Assembly (NCBI GenBank): GCA_907163375.1 | Contig: CAJQUW010009053.1 | Coordinates: 74,501 to 138,500, forward strand | DNA: 64,000 nt | Reading direction: 5' to 3' | DNA from: Prostheceraeus crozeri | Lineage: Eukaryota > Platyhelminthes > Polycladida > Euryleptidae | Shown: positions 18,890-31,400 of the stretch, piece after piece | Layout of the letters: every line of letters begins with the position of its first letter | How positions within the stretch are numbered: the stretch's first letter is position 1 | The notes under the pieces: generated by a model | Database searches by the model: none | Seen by the model: only the letters and a program-made list of their open reading frames with translations | Told to the model about the DNA's origin: nothing | Translations under genes and position numbers: made by a program

Positions 18890-21800
18890 TTAGATGATCT
18901 CTCAGCGCCACTTCCACAGACTGCTGAAGAAAAGTTGGAATGCAGAAATAAATAGCCTGTGTTCGTTCCCAAAACTTTCAGGGCTGGGTTATAGTATTCA
19001 GTAGTATTGACTGCACCCATTTGAGACCGGAATATGTGAAGAACTACAGGGAATTCAGCAATTACTGATTATTCTCGTTTTCCTCATACAGGCCCTTAGA
19101 TGCTAAATTGTAGGCTGAAACTTCGATGGTAACTTAAGGATTCACAGTCCTATGGGCTGCATGTGACGGAACACAAAAATACTCAGATTAAAAGGTTGAT
19201 GAAAAAATCATATATAATAGAGATTATATTCAATTTTCATTTTTACTCAAAGAAAATGGTAAATGGGTTAACAACTATTTATCTGCAAATTTAGGCCGTT
19301 TTGGACAACACCTACCGATACCACAAATTCTTTTTAGGTGCCAAAAGTCTTGATTTTTTTCGTATAACCTTTATTGATATCCATAATTAGCGAATATATC
19401 AAAATTTCTATGATAACCTACCCGCAAAAAACGCCAAAACAAGTAAAAAAAATAAAGCATTTATACTCTAAATAGCCTCTCAGCGCCATCATAGTGTATA
19501 TTACTAGGTCGCTATGAGTCAGTCACATATAATTAAAGGGTATATGAGCGCCAAGTACCATAAATACTTATCATATTATTCCCAATTTGAGAGCTGATGC
19601 CCTCGTTCACTGTCACTTCAACGTACGCTTCTATATAGTACCAGCTGAGATGGAAAAGTACGTGAATAGGGAGAAATTTACAATAGAACTTGTGAATTTG
19701 TACTGTTGCTTGGTTGGCACATACAGTGGGAAAATAATTTTACTATTTCGTACAGATTTTCTTCGAAGACTAATAAGTAGTATATAGATGAAAAATACAA
19801 TGTAATATTCAACTACATATTTGCATGAATTTGAAATAGATCAATATTTACATACTGGATAAAAGTGAAAGTCACAGCAAAGTTTAAATGTCCACTCCAT
19901 TCCGATAGATTTTACATGCATGAAAAAAGGGCCATGAAAATATTAACAAGATATGAATTTGTCATGATTTGCATCAACCGTCAAGAGGAACAAGATATAG
20001 GAACTAAACTTTCATTACTTGAAACAGGACTTTACACAGCTAAGGAGCTTGCCCTGTTTCTACACATACACCTTGCAAGCAGATCCTAGCAGAGTTTTAG
20101 GTTTCCCTATTTTTATCTTTCAATGAACGAGTCGCTCCTTTCAAAGGAGAAAGCGACAAAAGATGCTGTGGATTAAATGCCATTGCTGTGGTGCTTATCA
20201 TAAAGGATCACGATGATGTTATCGCAAAATAGCAGAGAAGGTTAAGTAGGTCTATCGTGAATGACAATATGAAGCATGACAATGAGCTTCAGCTTGCGCA
20301 TTGTACATTGTGGCATATTTTGTTGATGATTAGTATGTATGATTATTTATTTCTTTTTGTGTGTCTTTTAGGCCTACATGTATATGCACATGTCTATCGT
20401 GTCTGTTTTTGGAAAGGCCTAGACCTTTCATGGAAGCAGATGTCTCATCAAGCACACTTGAATTCAGGTCTTTATTGATTCTTTATCATCACTTCATTAA
20501 AGGAGATTGTTAACAATTTCGTCGGCAGAGCTTCGATGAGTTTTATACGTTGAATACTGTGTAGGCCTATCAGGCCTATCACTACTATCAGTCTTATAAA
20601 GCAATCACGCTAAACGATCCATGAGACATCTGAGACAAACCCTGAACAAAATCTAGAATCCAACCATAAAGCAACCGAAAATTTCTCCTAGACCAACCTT
20701 AAATAAATTCTATAAACAACGAACCCAAAACTAATTTTCATTTTAAATTACTTTTCGCGTAAACCGCACCATAAGACGGTAGCAATTTGAAGTCGATGTG
20801 GCCTACATGGACTCCACCTATGCCCTAGTCATAGCACTTCATGGATATCCATACTCATCCTAAGCTTAAACTTCAAAAAATATAGCTCTGACAAGAATCT
20901 CATACCGTGCGATAACTTCTGTAAATCCTAAGACTTGATAAGTCAATAAAATTAATTGGACATGCACTATAAATTCATTATCAAGCAACAGTACATGCAT
21001 ACATTCCAGCATGCATCTACATAAGGCATGAGACCAGTGAGGACAGTTATGTCACCCCTATTTGACATTCATTTTATCATAGCTTATTATTTCAAGTATG
21101 CCTGTTCTAGACCTACTTCAATTCATGATGTTGTTATGTGAATATAAGAGAATAACCGCAAAGTATGCAAGTCAATACATTCATGCTGCTTTCAGCTACT
21201 AAGTCTTATCATAGAATCAGTATATGATGGCTGAAAACAATTTTGAAATTGAATTCAAAATCGTGTCTATTGTATTAGGCCTTTAATTAGGAATTTAGGC
21301 CTTTTCTGAATGGACAAAAAAGGGGACCACTTTTGTTGGATTTTACCATATCTGAGCATTTCCATGCGTCGTCTTTGAAGGATTTTGCATTCTTAAATTG
21401 ATTATAACTAGAAATTAAATTGACGCCTTAATTGCTGCATAGCTAGGTTCAATTAACATGTAGATATCCATGGTGTTAATTTTTTTGTAATCTTATTTAT
21501 ATGGGTCCAACAGCTGTGTTTACCAAACGTCCTCTTATGATGCAAAAGTCAACCTCAAATTAAGTACATGTGAGTCTCATCAATTTTTCTTCGAGTTGCA
21601 ATAAGTTAATGAATCTAACCTTTAACATCATACATTTAACTCGGCAACGCCCAAAATTTACGCATTTATGCAAAATTATTTTAATTGCTTGTAACTAGTG
21701 TATTTACCATCCAATATGACTACTAAAGTGAAAAAACTGATTATTTCAACTTTTTTGTATTATTTCCAGCATGTGACATATGTGTCACACTTATGTTCTA

Positions 21801-23825
21801 ACCGAATATTTTCACATTCACCATATCGGAATTAAATCTACAACTACATTGTATTGATTATACAGTAGGTAAATCAACAACAAATCAGCTTGGTTTGCCT
21901 GATGTGTCGAATAATGTATACTGAGCAAGGTGTCACATTATAACCGGTACTTTTTCAAAAATTCAATTCCTATTTTTTTCTAAGTTTGAAGGCTCATAGC
22001 AAGAAAAATTTAGAAACTAGAATATTTTGAGCTAATCTCAGCTATAGATATGTTTGTAATCTTCTGTAACGCAAAACTTTGACTTCAAGCACTACAGGTC
22101 ATGAAACAGAGCCGTTTGCGGCAGCATAGTCAGTGTCAATTGGATGAAAAGTTTGTCCTCAAATCCGATCATCCCATCAATCAATTTGCAAGGAGTTTAC
22201 CGATCATTTATCTCGTCAATATCATCAACGGCAGGAAATCGGAAACGATTTATCCCGACATTGTTCATACCGCACTGAAAATGTGTGGCATTTTATTGAA
22301 TCCACAGAAGTAACTATTCCGGGACACCAGCCATCAATGCATATACCCCAGCCACCATATCACCAACCCTATTGCATGGCAGGTTCCAGACTGTAAGCCT
22401 ACTAAAGTTTATGGAGCATTTCCAATGAAAACTTTTGTTTGATTGCCATTTCCACCAACTGATTTGCCCTCAAAAGGAACTGGAACCACAGATCTCATCA
22501 AATAAAATGCTTCATCTTCACGAGAGTTCTTGAATTTCCTGCGCAAATATCAAAGTACTTTGCCATGATTTTGAGATTGTGGAAACGTTTCAAAATCCGG
22601 AAAGAAAATATCGCTTTTGAGCTTTTGACTATATTGCTGATCGTTTAGTCATATCTCACAAGTAGGCCTAACGATGTCATTTACTCTTTGGCATAGCCGT
22701 AATTCTCGATGGAAGTGCTGAACATCCTAGGCCTATTGAATTTGAAGCTTCTTCTATTATTGAGCCCCAATTAGCTGATGCTACATGTACAACAAAGTTA
22801 CTTAGTTTATTTTTGCTCTTTGATGGATCCATTCATCAAAAGGAATGCCAATATGGCACAATCATCTTTTCTGATGATCACATCTGCTACTAGATGACTA
22901 CGCTACAATGTAGAAAGAAATAAACTTATTTTCTTTATGTTTCAATCGCTTTTACTTTCATTATTAAACACATTAAGAATGTTCAAGGCGCGCAAATTAT
23001 TTGATGTGTTCAATGAAAATTATTGCTGATAAATCACCGATTCTAGAACATACACGAACGGAAAATTCAAGAAAATTACTATGGCGTCATATGACGATTC
23101 TTCAATCGTCCTCTTATGACGCAACTTTGATGAACTACATCTATGTTTGTAGACAATAACAGAGAAATTCAACAATGCGTCAACAATCCACATAGCCCAT
23201 ATTTTGATAATTTCTGCAAGAAAACTTTGCATTTCAAGATTTTTTAGTAGAATAAAAGCAGTTGCAGTATTGTCGAAGCGTCGTCTTATGACGATAATAA
23301 AATTATGTATTTATCTTATCATTTCATCGTTCATGAAAATGATATTATCAAATTTCACGTTTTCAAGATTACTTCAATTCAAATGTAAAATATATCAAAT
23401 AGCGATAGCTAAAACAGATGATCAATCATACCAATATCACAGCCTGAAAAAAGGCATTCTAAAGGGAAGAAAAATGAAGAAAATAACGAATCTTTTCTTT
23501 TTTTATGTGTCATTCGACCATCTAATTTAATGAACTAACTTCAGTATCATAAAATATGAGCATCAACATAATATTTCAGTAAAAAGATGCCGTCCAATCT
23601 AACTTTTACTTTCTTACGAAAAGTTGTCATTCGCGTGGAAATGCTCATGTGCGTTTGAGGCGCTTAGAGACTATTTTGGCGCTCAGACACCACTTGTGGC
23701 GCTCGGAGACCATTTAATGGCGCTAAGATACCTTTTAAATATATTATCTGCCATTGAAATGGCGCTCAGAGCCCTATAATGGCGCTCAGACACCATTTAG
23801 TTTGGCGCTTAGATGCCTTTTAAAT

Positions 23826-23826
<1 letters not shown>
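18889..23826. mobile_element. 4.9-kb insert between two TA tracts (unclassified)
   Basis: Absent from CACTA copy 2, where a single TA tract joins the two flanks. Both ends carry AGCGCCA-type repeats: TCTCAGCGCCA near 18,898 and 19,480, and TGGCGCTCAGA-type units at 23,650-23,825 in inverse orientation. This fits subterminal repeats of a DNA transposon. Open frames are at most 75 codons and I recognise no protein. A possible exon with the acceptor CACTACAG near 22,098 opens a 70-codon frame of unknown nature. The target was probably the TA repeat itself. Confidence 0.5.
23650..23825. repeat. GGCGCTCAGA minisatellite
   Basis: Imperfect units of about 20-30 bp containing GGCGCT(C/T)AGA followed by a variant of CACCATTT, about six copies. 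They face the AGCGCCA repeats at the other end of the 4.9-kb insert as inverted repeats. Confidence 0.8.
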
Positions 23827-23875
<49 letters not shown>

Positions 23876-23877
23876 TA

Positions 23878-23915
<38 letters not shown>
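23827..23915. repeat. TA microsatellite
   Basis: (TA)n of about 89 bp with two single-base interruptions. It is followed by ACATGTATTGCACAAAAGCA, the sequence that follows the TA tract of copy 2 at 45,871. Confidence 0.95.
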
Positions 23916-23917
<2 letters not shown>

Positions 23918-24664
23918 ACATGTATTGCACAAAAGCAAATCGCAATCAATTTCAGATAACTTAAGGTAATAGTTTTCAAATGATCGATAAATTGATTTCA
24001 CTTCGGAACTAGAAAACTTAAAAACGACTTTAAAAAACCATTTCACTGCAAAAATATTTATACCGGCGCTAAAATATTATCATAATCACCTAAATGTTCA
24101 TATCTGAAACATTTTACAAATATTTATAAATTAATTTGTCGATGTAACAAAAATGTTTCTGCATACTTATGTAATTGTTACCATTAAACAGTGCAGTAAG
24201 CGGAGTTCTGAACTCATCTGTTTAGCTACATGATAACAATGTTTACGTCAAATGATTGAAAAATCACAACTTTTTATCACTAGCCAGCGGCTGTGTCAAA
24301 ACGGAACCGAATCTCCAAGACATATACGTGATCAATGGATTTGAACTTGAACAGTGTAACTTGCAAAGGAGCATTGTCTGTGTTAATCTTCACATCACAT
24401 TGAAGTCGATGAACATGCAGTTTGACTTCACAGACAAGCACAATAGCAGCACCCATATTCACCATACTTCATTAATAATTGCAGCTCTACATTAATATGA
24501 GCGTTTGTTTCTTCCTAGCATGCCTTCAGTCGAGGAATTCTATATAATACGATCGAGTGACGTCATAGCAACATCAATCTTGCCTTACACATAGGATCAT
24601 TGCTTTATAGAGTGACTCACGCATAGAGTGCACGTGCCCTCGCCGTCTTTGGCGCGCACTGACT
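23916..24664 (+). promoter_or_regulatory. CACTA copy 1 upstream region with candidate promoter
   Basis: Collinear with 45,874-46,621 of copy 2 with few differences. Near 24,540-24,570 both copies have TATATAATACGATCGAG followed by TGACGTCA, a perfect CRE palindrome, and then CACGTG near 24,631. This lies upstream of a probable untranslated exon that continues at 41,049 beyond the nested 16-kb insert. A promoter for the transposase gene is an inference from motifs and position. Confidence 0.4.
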
Positions 24665-24833
24665 TACTTTACGTTTCTTTTAACAATGCGTGACCTCACT
24701 GTCTGGCCATACTGCTGCGCTCGTTTCGATATGCGCTCCTCAGTCGAACAGAAGGGCTGTGAATTGTAAAGCTGTCACTGGATGTGCCAACGACTTTTCA
24801 TGCTGATTCTTTACATTGGTAAACTATGATTTC
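24665..24833. repeat. 169-bp direct repeat, left copy
   Basis: From TACTTTACGTTTC to AACTATGATTTC. The same 169 bp occurs at 40,880-41,048 on the other side of the nested element, and once in copy 2 (46,622-46,792), which shows the uninterrupted state. Confidence 0.92.
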
Positions 24834-24869
24834 TAACTATTTCTAACTATCTAAACTATTTTTTAAGCT

Positions 24870-25002
24870 ATGACCAATCTTGGTGATTCTTGATCAATCT
24901 TGCCAAGATCTTGACAAGCATAACCAAGAAATTATCTTGATCAAGCTTGGTCAATTCTTGTCGCGCAAGATCTTGCCAAGATTAACCAAGAAAACACGGA
25001 GA
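24870..25002. repeat. Subterminal CTTGG/AAGATC repeats, left
   Basis: Several copies, in both orientations, of CCAATCTTGG, TTGCCAAGATCTTG and similar. They match the array at 40,678-40,870 at the other end of the nested element, as expected for CACTA subterminal repeats. Confidence 0.8.
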
Positions 25003-25557
25003 TCTATATTCATGGGTATTATTAGCATAATATTTCTACTCAGCATGTAATTAATGATCAAAGAACTTTTCCGAACTTCAAATACGTGTGAAACAAGTAA
25101 ATGGCAGCGTGACGAGTAAACTCTCCAACAATGATATACAGGATTTCTGTTCGAGGTTGCCAGTAATGTTTGGCGGCTCAAAATGACGCCACAACAAATT
25201 TCACGGCAATTATCTACTCAGACAACCTAAACAGTCAAGCTTAATTTACAAGAAGAAAAATGAAAAATGACCAAATAAGAGGGTGCATACTTCTAAATAT
25301 CCAGCTGTACGATAAATTATAGTTCTTTCGATGCTGATTTAAAAGCGAAAATATTTTTATATCGTCTTCATGAAACCTCACATGAACGGGCAAAAATTTT
25401 TCCGTTTATCTTTAAAGTCATTTGTTTATTGCGAATGAAATATGATGAAAAATTGTGATTAGAATCGCGATTTTGTGAGCGATCGCTTTGTTTTTGTTTA
25501 AATGCTGAACCGAAGTTATAAATTTAAATCATATAATTTCATGGTCACAATTTTAAA

Positions 25558-25633
25558 ATGACTGACTATTTTCGGACGGGTGACGGTGATTTGTCCGATA
25601 CGACATCGTGTTCTTCATACACCACGGATATAA
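25558..25633 (+). CDS. Exon 1 of the nested element's transposase gene
   Basis: Starts at ATG 25,558 and reads MTDYFRTGDGDLSDTTSCSS.. The exon ends before the donor GTAAGC at 25,634. Splicing to the acceptor at 28,325 keeps the frame and gives DISETDSGDVSML across the junction. A Ser/Asp-rich N-terminus is common before the catalytic part in animal CACTA proteins. I base it on splice phase and composition, not on a recognised domain. Confidence 0.55.
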
Positions 25634-25639
25634 GTAAGC

Positions 25640-27160
25640 ACAACATTTATTTAATCTTTTTTATTCATTATTGTTGATTCTTTTAAGAAAATTTTACTAT
25701 GTAATGGGCAGGCCTGGGGCTTGTTTCATAAAAAAACGCAGTCTGATATGTGTCACATTCATTTTAAGTAGTGAATAGAGAAATTCGGTATTTTATCTAC
25801 ATCAAGAACCGGTTTTTTATTAATAAGTACTTGAATAGGCTTGTGAAAACATTCACTTGTGAATACATTATTTTTTTTTATTATAGTTTGTCAGCTGAGG
25901 GTAATTCCGTCCCCATGACATCAGGGACTCATTCACTGTTTCGTCAGCACTATTATGACGCAGTGTTGGCGTTGCCGTAGATCTGTGTGCGTTGCAGTCA
26001 TGCATACACGCCTGTCGATAGAAAAGCGCAAGGACTTGACTTGAAACGCGTCATAGTGAACAGCGGGTTTTACAGCGCTAGCAAGAAAGCAAGTGTATGC
26101 AACACTCGTTCGCCGCATTCAGCGCTTAGGGAATCACAATGAAAACTTAGCAACCAGCGGAATTCCCTGTTCTAACGCGCGTCTTTTAAATCATTATGTG
26201 AGGCCATCAATGTTAATTTATCGTTGAATGGCTGAAATACGTCGATTCATCACACAATTTTCTGTAAGTTATTCCATAAGTTAAGTATATTACACACATG
26301 GCTAAATAAATTTATGTCAACTTAAGATTTTGGGCGTAGCTTCGCAGCCATTATTATTAATCATTGTTAGTTATTATTTATCCATGCTTTTACAAGAACA
26401 TTACAACATATTTTCATGTTGCCTTTAATCATCCTCGGAAGGTTGATAATTATAACAAGCATTTAATCAAGGTATTCAAATTTGGTGCGTAACTGACATT
26501 TCTATATGAAACGCAAATGATCCATAGACTCCTTAAAATACATATTTTAATTAATCACCAACCAATTCTCTAATACTAATCACTGATTTATATATTTTTT
26601 ATGAAACGCAATTAGACTGGTTATCGGAATTTTTCCAGAAGGAAAACAATGATTCCTGAAAAGGACTCTAGTACATTTTTTTGATAAGACCTATTTTTAC
26701 CACCAGATTGTATCCACAAAGATTTACTATTACAGAAAAGATATGTGATGTATTTCTGAAAGCGAAACGCGTAGTGGAAACTGATGGGCTCTGATTATGT
26801 TTTATTGGAAAATGGGCAGTCTTTCCGGGTTTCACTCAATTGTAAAGGCAGGAAGTCTGCAGCCTCAGCCCCAGCAGTTCGGAACCTTTGTTACAATGAA
26901 CATCACTAACAATATCCACACATTCCAACCCCACACTTATTAGGGGCGATCACTTTTCATGTGTAATTATCTGTTCAATAGTTAAGGAAATTGAAGAAAT
27001 ATACATTTTTAGAAAATGGTTTTGGATTCAGGAAATCTGGAAATCGGCAACATATTTTTATTAATGAACTCGTGTTCAAGTTGCCAATTTCCACTCTACA
27101 CAAGTAGGCCTATAACATTTGTAAACGGCATATTTTAAAGATTAAAAATTGCAAAATATT
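25640..27160. other. Presumed intron 1 of the nested gene, first part
   Basis: No coding recognised. GAAACGCGT blocks near 26,043 and 26,764 resemble Penelope-type terminal repeat motifs, but nothing else supports an element. Continues to the tandem repeat at 27,167. Confidence 0.4.
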
Positions 27161-27166
27161 CGTGCG

Positions 27167-28190
27167 CCTTTTGGGCCAACTGTCTTTCTTCAACCTCACA
27201 CATATAGAGTTACTGATTACACGGATGGACTTCCAAATTGAGTTGCACCATCTCCATACATCTAACTGTCAGGATATAAGCTGATTTGGCAAAGAGCAAA
27301 CACGTAACTGTTGATCCCAAACGCTTATTTTAGTAGAAATTATGAAAACTGAGTTTTCTGGCCTTTTGGGCCAACTGTCTTGCTTCAATCTCACCCATAT
27401 AGAGTTATAGAATACACAGGTCGACTTCCAAATTGAGTTGCACCATCTTCAGACATCCAACTGTCAGGATATAGGGCATGAGCTTATTTGGCAAAGTGGA
27501 AGTGTTGATCCCAAATGCTTATTTTAGTAGAAATTATGGTACTTGTAGGTTATATTACCCCCACTTCTTCAAAATCCAATAAATCTAGTTATACTTGTCT
27601 GATGGTAATGAAACTTATGAGCGTTTAGATATGGGTATTTTCTCTCTACAAACCAAATTTCATTCAATTCGGATAAACAGTTGCTACGCTACAGCCGACA
27701 ACGTAAAATATGCCCATCCTCTAAATGACTGTGCATGGTTGACCTTGATCGTCAACGTACATTCGCTTTGAAACGTATGTGACTCATTGCCTCGGGGCAA
27801 CACACACAATCGCTGCACCTGTCCCATTGTCACTTCGATCATGAACTTGCTGACTCTAGCATCGATTTGTAGGGATGAAAAGACCTCTGTCGATTACTGG
27901 GCTCCTCAGTGAGAGATCAGACAATACAGCTTTGGAATAAGCGTGTAGCTCTTTCTTGTTTTACGTTGTCGGCTGTAGCGTAGCAACTGTTTATCCGAAT
28001 TGAATGAAATTTGTTTGTAGAGAGAAAATACCCATATCTAAACGCTCAAAAGTTTCATTACCATCAGACAAGTATAACTAGATTTATTGGATTTTGAAGG
28101 AGTGGGGGTAATATAACCTACAAGTACCGAAATTATGAAGAATGTGGGTTTTCTGGTCTTTTGGGCCAACTGTCTTGCTTCAACCTCAGC
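27167..28190. repeat. About 195-bp tandem repeat, three units
   Basis: Units start with CTTTTGGGCCAACTGTCT near 27,167, 27,362 and 28,158. The first two are full, with AATTGAGTTGCACCATCT and TGTTGATCCCAAACGCTT inside; the third is cut short. The spacing from the second to the third is 796 bp, which falls to about 198 bp once the fold-back insert at 27,538-28,128 and its target duplication are removed. Confidence 0.85.
27538..28128. mobile_element. 590-bp fold-back MITE
   Basis: Inverted repeat arms of about 170 bp (27,538-27,709 and 27,960-28,128), starting GGTACTTGTAGG and ending CCTACAAGTACC. It is flanked by GAAATTAT on both sides (27,530-27,537 and 28,129-28,136); one more base, G, also matches on both sides. 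The 250 bp between the arms has no coding. An 8-9 bp duplication would suit hAT or Mutator-type elements; the terminal sequence does not decide. Confidence 0.88.
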
Positions 28191-28325
28191 CAACCTCAAA
28201 AGGTTTTTGAAGATTCAGTAGGTAACCTGTATATAGGCCTATATTCTAAGATTGTATTGGTTAATGAAAAATCATTGAGTAGTAGGCCTATTAATTGATT
28301 TTTACGATTTAAACTGATTCTACAG

Positions 28326-28622
28326 GTGAAACTGATTCTGGAGATGTCTCAATGTTAGATGAAGCTACGGGGATGCTGCGCTTGAAATAGCGGATTCCGG
28401 ACAGTCGACGATCAGTGGATATGGTTGATCAGGTGATTGTGAAGGAATCAAGCGTTTCGTCATGCAGTATCTCAATGGACACCTGCTCAGAATCATCGAC
28501 GGCAAGCAATATGAACATCGATTTCACAGATGAGCTTGAATTGTAGCTGCGATATTGATTTACTTGAAATGTGCGTATGTCATTTCGAAACAGCACTGAA
28601 TGCCGTTATTCTGATCATGAAA
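28326..28622 (+). pseudogene. Exon 2 of the nested element's transposase gene
   Basis: Acceptor TTCTACAG ends at 28,325; donor GTAAGT starts at 28,623. It begins in frame with exon 1 (SETDSGDVSMLDEATG) but soon meets TAG. A second frame carries IVKESSVSSCSISMDTCSES, and the exon ends LLEMCVCHFETALNAVILIMK in a third. The exon is thus intact in its splice sites but has at least two indels. The last part joins in phase to exon 3. Confidence 0.5.
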
Positions 28623-30127
28623 GTAAGTCGCGATTGTATTATAATGTTATTAACCTACTACATGTATTATTGTAGTCATAAAATTCTTTCACTCATGAAA
28701 TAGATATGAAATAAAAAAGATTCTTAAATATGAACATGATATTCATGCCACATGCCTACTCAAATACAAAAATTTCATTATGCAAACACAATTATCTGAC
28801 CACGCATAACTGTGAAGTGTCATGTGATCTTCAAACCAATGCCATTGCAAATCTATAATGGACCTGACGGCTGTAAGTCAAACTTATTGTCCCCTACTGC
28901 AACGAAGTCAGTTAGGCAACATTTCACTTAGAACCTGTTACACACAGTAAATATCATCACTGCTTTTCCATTTCTGTGGTTTATAATCATTGAATAAATC
29001 ATATACTATACGCCATTAAGAGCGAACAAACGAATCTATCTCTAGACTACTAAGTGGGCACTTTAATTTGTCCATTATTGTATATGTTGGTTTTTTTATT
29101 TTTTTTTCATTATTTTAGCACGACAGCATACGTCCTGTGCAGCGTTGCCAGACCTGCGCAAATTCTCTTGAGCTGCGCAAATGCGCAAAAATAAATTCCC
29201 TGCGCAAACTTTCTTTGTTAGGAAGATCCATAGAAATTGTGATACACTCATTCTTATTTCACTGATTGTGTTCCTGAGATACATGCATCTCATTTGTAAA
29301 TAACAGTGGAAGATGGTTAATCGACAAGGTTCAGGCTATGTGTTGAGCCTTGTCGATTATAAAAAACATACAGTTCTAACCTTACAGCATGTTTGATCCA
29401 CAATTATCACTACCGCATATATAATTATTAAATATTTGAGATGAAAAAAATTAATTTCAGTGTGAGATCATCAGCAGGAACTAGAACAGGATTCGCGTTT
29501 CTATCCCTATTCCTGAACGGACGGACCTATTCTAGTTGTTACATGCATTTATCATGCACAACCTCAAGTACAAAAAATCTAATAGACCTCTGTGACTGAC
29601 TATAACTGTACAGTATAGACTAATAAATAAGACGAAATAAACTAAACGGATAATTTTTAAGAAAGTTATTCCAAAACTAATGAGGAGCAATTAGGCAAAG
29701 ACAATTAAAATTTAGACGCTATCGGTGAAGGACGGAGTTTAAGAATTCTATTGTCCTTGTCCTATGTCCTTGTTCATAGTATTAATAATTCATAGTTTTT
29801 CTCAAGCAGCATATTGTTATGTTTTATTCTTTTAATTTACTCTTGTAAGTTGCTGTGTTGCGAGAAAATATTCAGATTTTAACTTGTACTGCTTTTAACA
29901 ACATTTCGGAGGTATTACTCCATTCTCATGTTGTATATCGTATATACACGGTACAAAAGTTTACTTGCTTTGCTATGAAACACAAGAAAAATCAAATTCA
30001 AAAATCGTCTATTTACTCGTAAAAGCAAGGACGTAGAAATGTAACATCGTGGAGTATGCTATTAGCCTTCGGATGATACAGCATGTGATTTTGGTAAAAC
30101 TACCCTTTTTTATGATATTGTACTTAT
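28623..30127. other. Presumed intron 2 of the nested gene
   Basis: No coding recognised. Holds the small hairpin at 29,318-29,359 and, further on, the SINE at 30,128-30,328. Confidence 0.4.
29318..29359. repeat. Small hairpin
   Basis: TAATCGACAAGGTTCA and TGAGCCTTGTCGATTA form nearly perfect 16-bp arms around a 10-base loop. No terminator or RNA gene context is visible. Confidence 0.7.
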
Positions 30128-30328
30128 GGTATTTTTCATCGTTTTTACTTCCGTTTTCTCCATTGATGGGGGTTGGAAGGTGCTACTTTGGTGGAATTTG
30201 AACGTGCGTTTGTGCAAAGTCCGGATGCCCTTCCTGACGACTATCAATGGTGTTTTTCGTCGGTCTCGAACCTTGGACCTCGTGACCCATAGGCAGGCAC
30301 TTAGACCATTAGACCATGGCTGCATGGT
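30128..30328 (-). mobile_element. tRNA-derived SINE
   Basis: On the minus strand it begins with a tRNA-like head containing an A box (TGGTCTAATGG) and a B box (GGTTCGAGACC) at the usual spacing. A body follows with GGAAGGGCATCCGG, a motif known from tRNA-SINEs of molluscs and other animals. The A and B boxes would be the internal RNA polymerase III promoter. The tail ends near 30,128 in an AT-rich run. It is not a functional tRNA gene: the 3' acceptor part is missing and no cloverleaf closes. Confidence 0.8.
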
Positions 30329-30794
30329 ATGTACTGTACATCGACATAAATTATCCAGCTGTAGGTTTTATCCTCTCACTCCTTCTAAATTCAATAAATC
30401 TGGCTAATACCAAACCGATTGTAATACAACTTTACGAACGTCTAGATGTGGGTATTTTCTCTTTACAAATCAAGCAGACCATCATGAGTCACCTGGCTGA
30501 TACTCAAAGAACAAATGAAATGATAAGTTTCCAATTGATATATACATGTAGGTCGATCCAATCAGTTTGAATGACTAAGCACACTTTATGTTATCAGCTG
30601 TAGCTCAGAATACAGGATAGAGATGATTAAGTTAAAAACATGAAATTTTGTATCCGAATTCGCTGCGCAAATTTTATCACACTGCGCAAAAAATTTGAAA
30701 ATATGGTTCTGGCAACGCTAGTCCTGTGGTTATTGAATATCCTTAAATAATGCTGAATTTCAGTCATCGACATTTTAAACATGTCTCTTTTCAG

Positions 30795-31400
30795 GCAACT
30801 CGTCCGATGATGCAAATCCCTATGTCAATGAAAAATTGCTACACGATTTTTAGAAGAAAGCATGCTGCACACTTTTCCTGCGAGAATTCTGAAATAATTT
30901 GTGACCTGTCCCATCAAGTGGAACAAACGGTTTCTTCGAATTGGGAAGCTTTATTTAAGTATTATCAAGACCTACGTCGTCGTCGCAGTAATTTCGATGT
31001 TTTATCTTCGCAATCATATTTTGTGGAACAGTCGACACCCAATGAATTTCAGTTACACCTTCTTCTAAACGCTGATGGTGCAAATTTCTTCACAACAGAC
31101 AGTAATTCAACGTGGCCATTTCAATTAGTGATATTAGATCTTCCTCTCAGTGTTCGATTGCGAATTGAAAACAGAATATTATTTGCTCTTATTGAAGATA
31201 AATCGAGACTCCCAAATGTATTATCAAAGCTTGCGGAACAATTGAATCAGCGATTTACATTAAATGGTGTTACTAAACAATTTCAGTATTTAACAAAAAT
31301 CAGTCAGTTTTTAGTTATTTTTGATAAAAGGACAAAAGTGTCCTCTTGGATCAAAATCGGTTGTATTTTTACCGATCACATGCGGGTTAAGTGTTCATAG
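30795..31400 (+). pseudogene. Transposase_21-like exon of the nested element, truncated
   Basis: Acceptor CTCTTTTCAG ends at 30,794, in phase with exon 2. The open frame includes HAAHFSCENSEIICDL, NWEALFKYYQDLRRRRSNFD, then FQLHLLLNADGANFF, STWPFQLVILDLPLSVRLRIENRI and SKLAEQLNQRFTLNGV. The last part aligns by eye with the copy 1/copy 2 CACTA protein (VLHLHLSTDGGQL.. WPVHCMLLDLPLHLRTKRENVI). This is the conserved core of Transposase_21 proteins (plant tnp2-like). Reading leaves the family after FTLNGV (about 31,280), and the frame runs to 31,400 by chance. The rest of the catalytic region is missing. Confidence 0.75.

Noticed and set aside
18335-18955. Open frames of 65-138 codons over the tandem array and TA tract
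   Set aside because: They are repeat-unit translations and (Ile-Tyr)n from TA repeats, with no family resemblance; the same array yields frames on the opposite strand in copy 2.
24280-24465. Minus-strand frame open in both CACTA copies (also 46,204-46,422)
   Set aside because: Conserved because the DNA is conserved; the plus strand is also open in copy 1, and no domain or start context supports a gene.
26035-26050. GAAACGCGTC as a hammerhead core (also 26,762-26,771)
   Set aside because: Only the GAAAC half is present; no CTGANGA with a stem II is found at the right distance.
30258-30328. tRNA gene
   Set aside because: A and B boxes are present, but the 3' acceptor half does not fold, and the SINE body follows directly; this is the head of a SINE.
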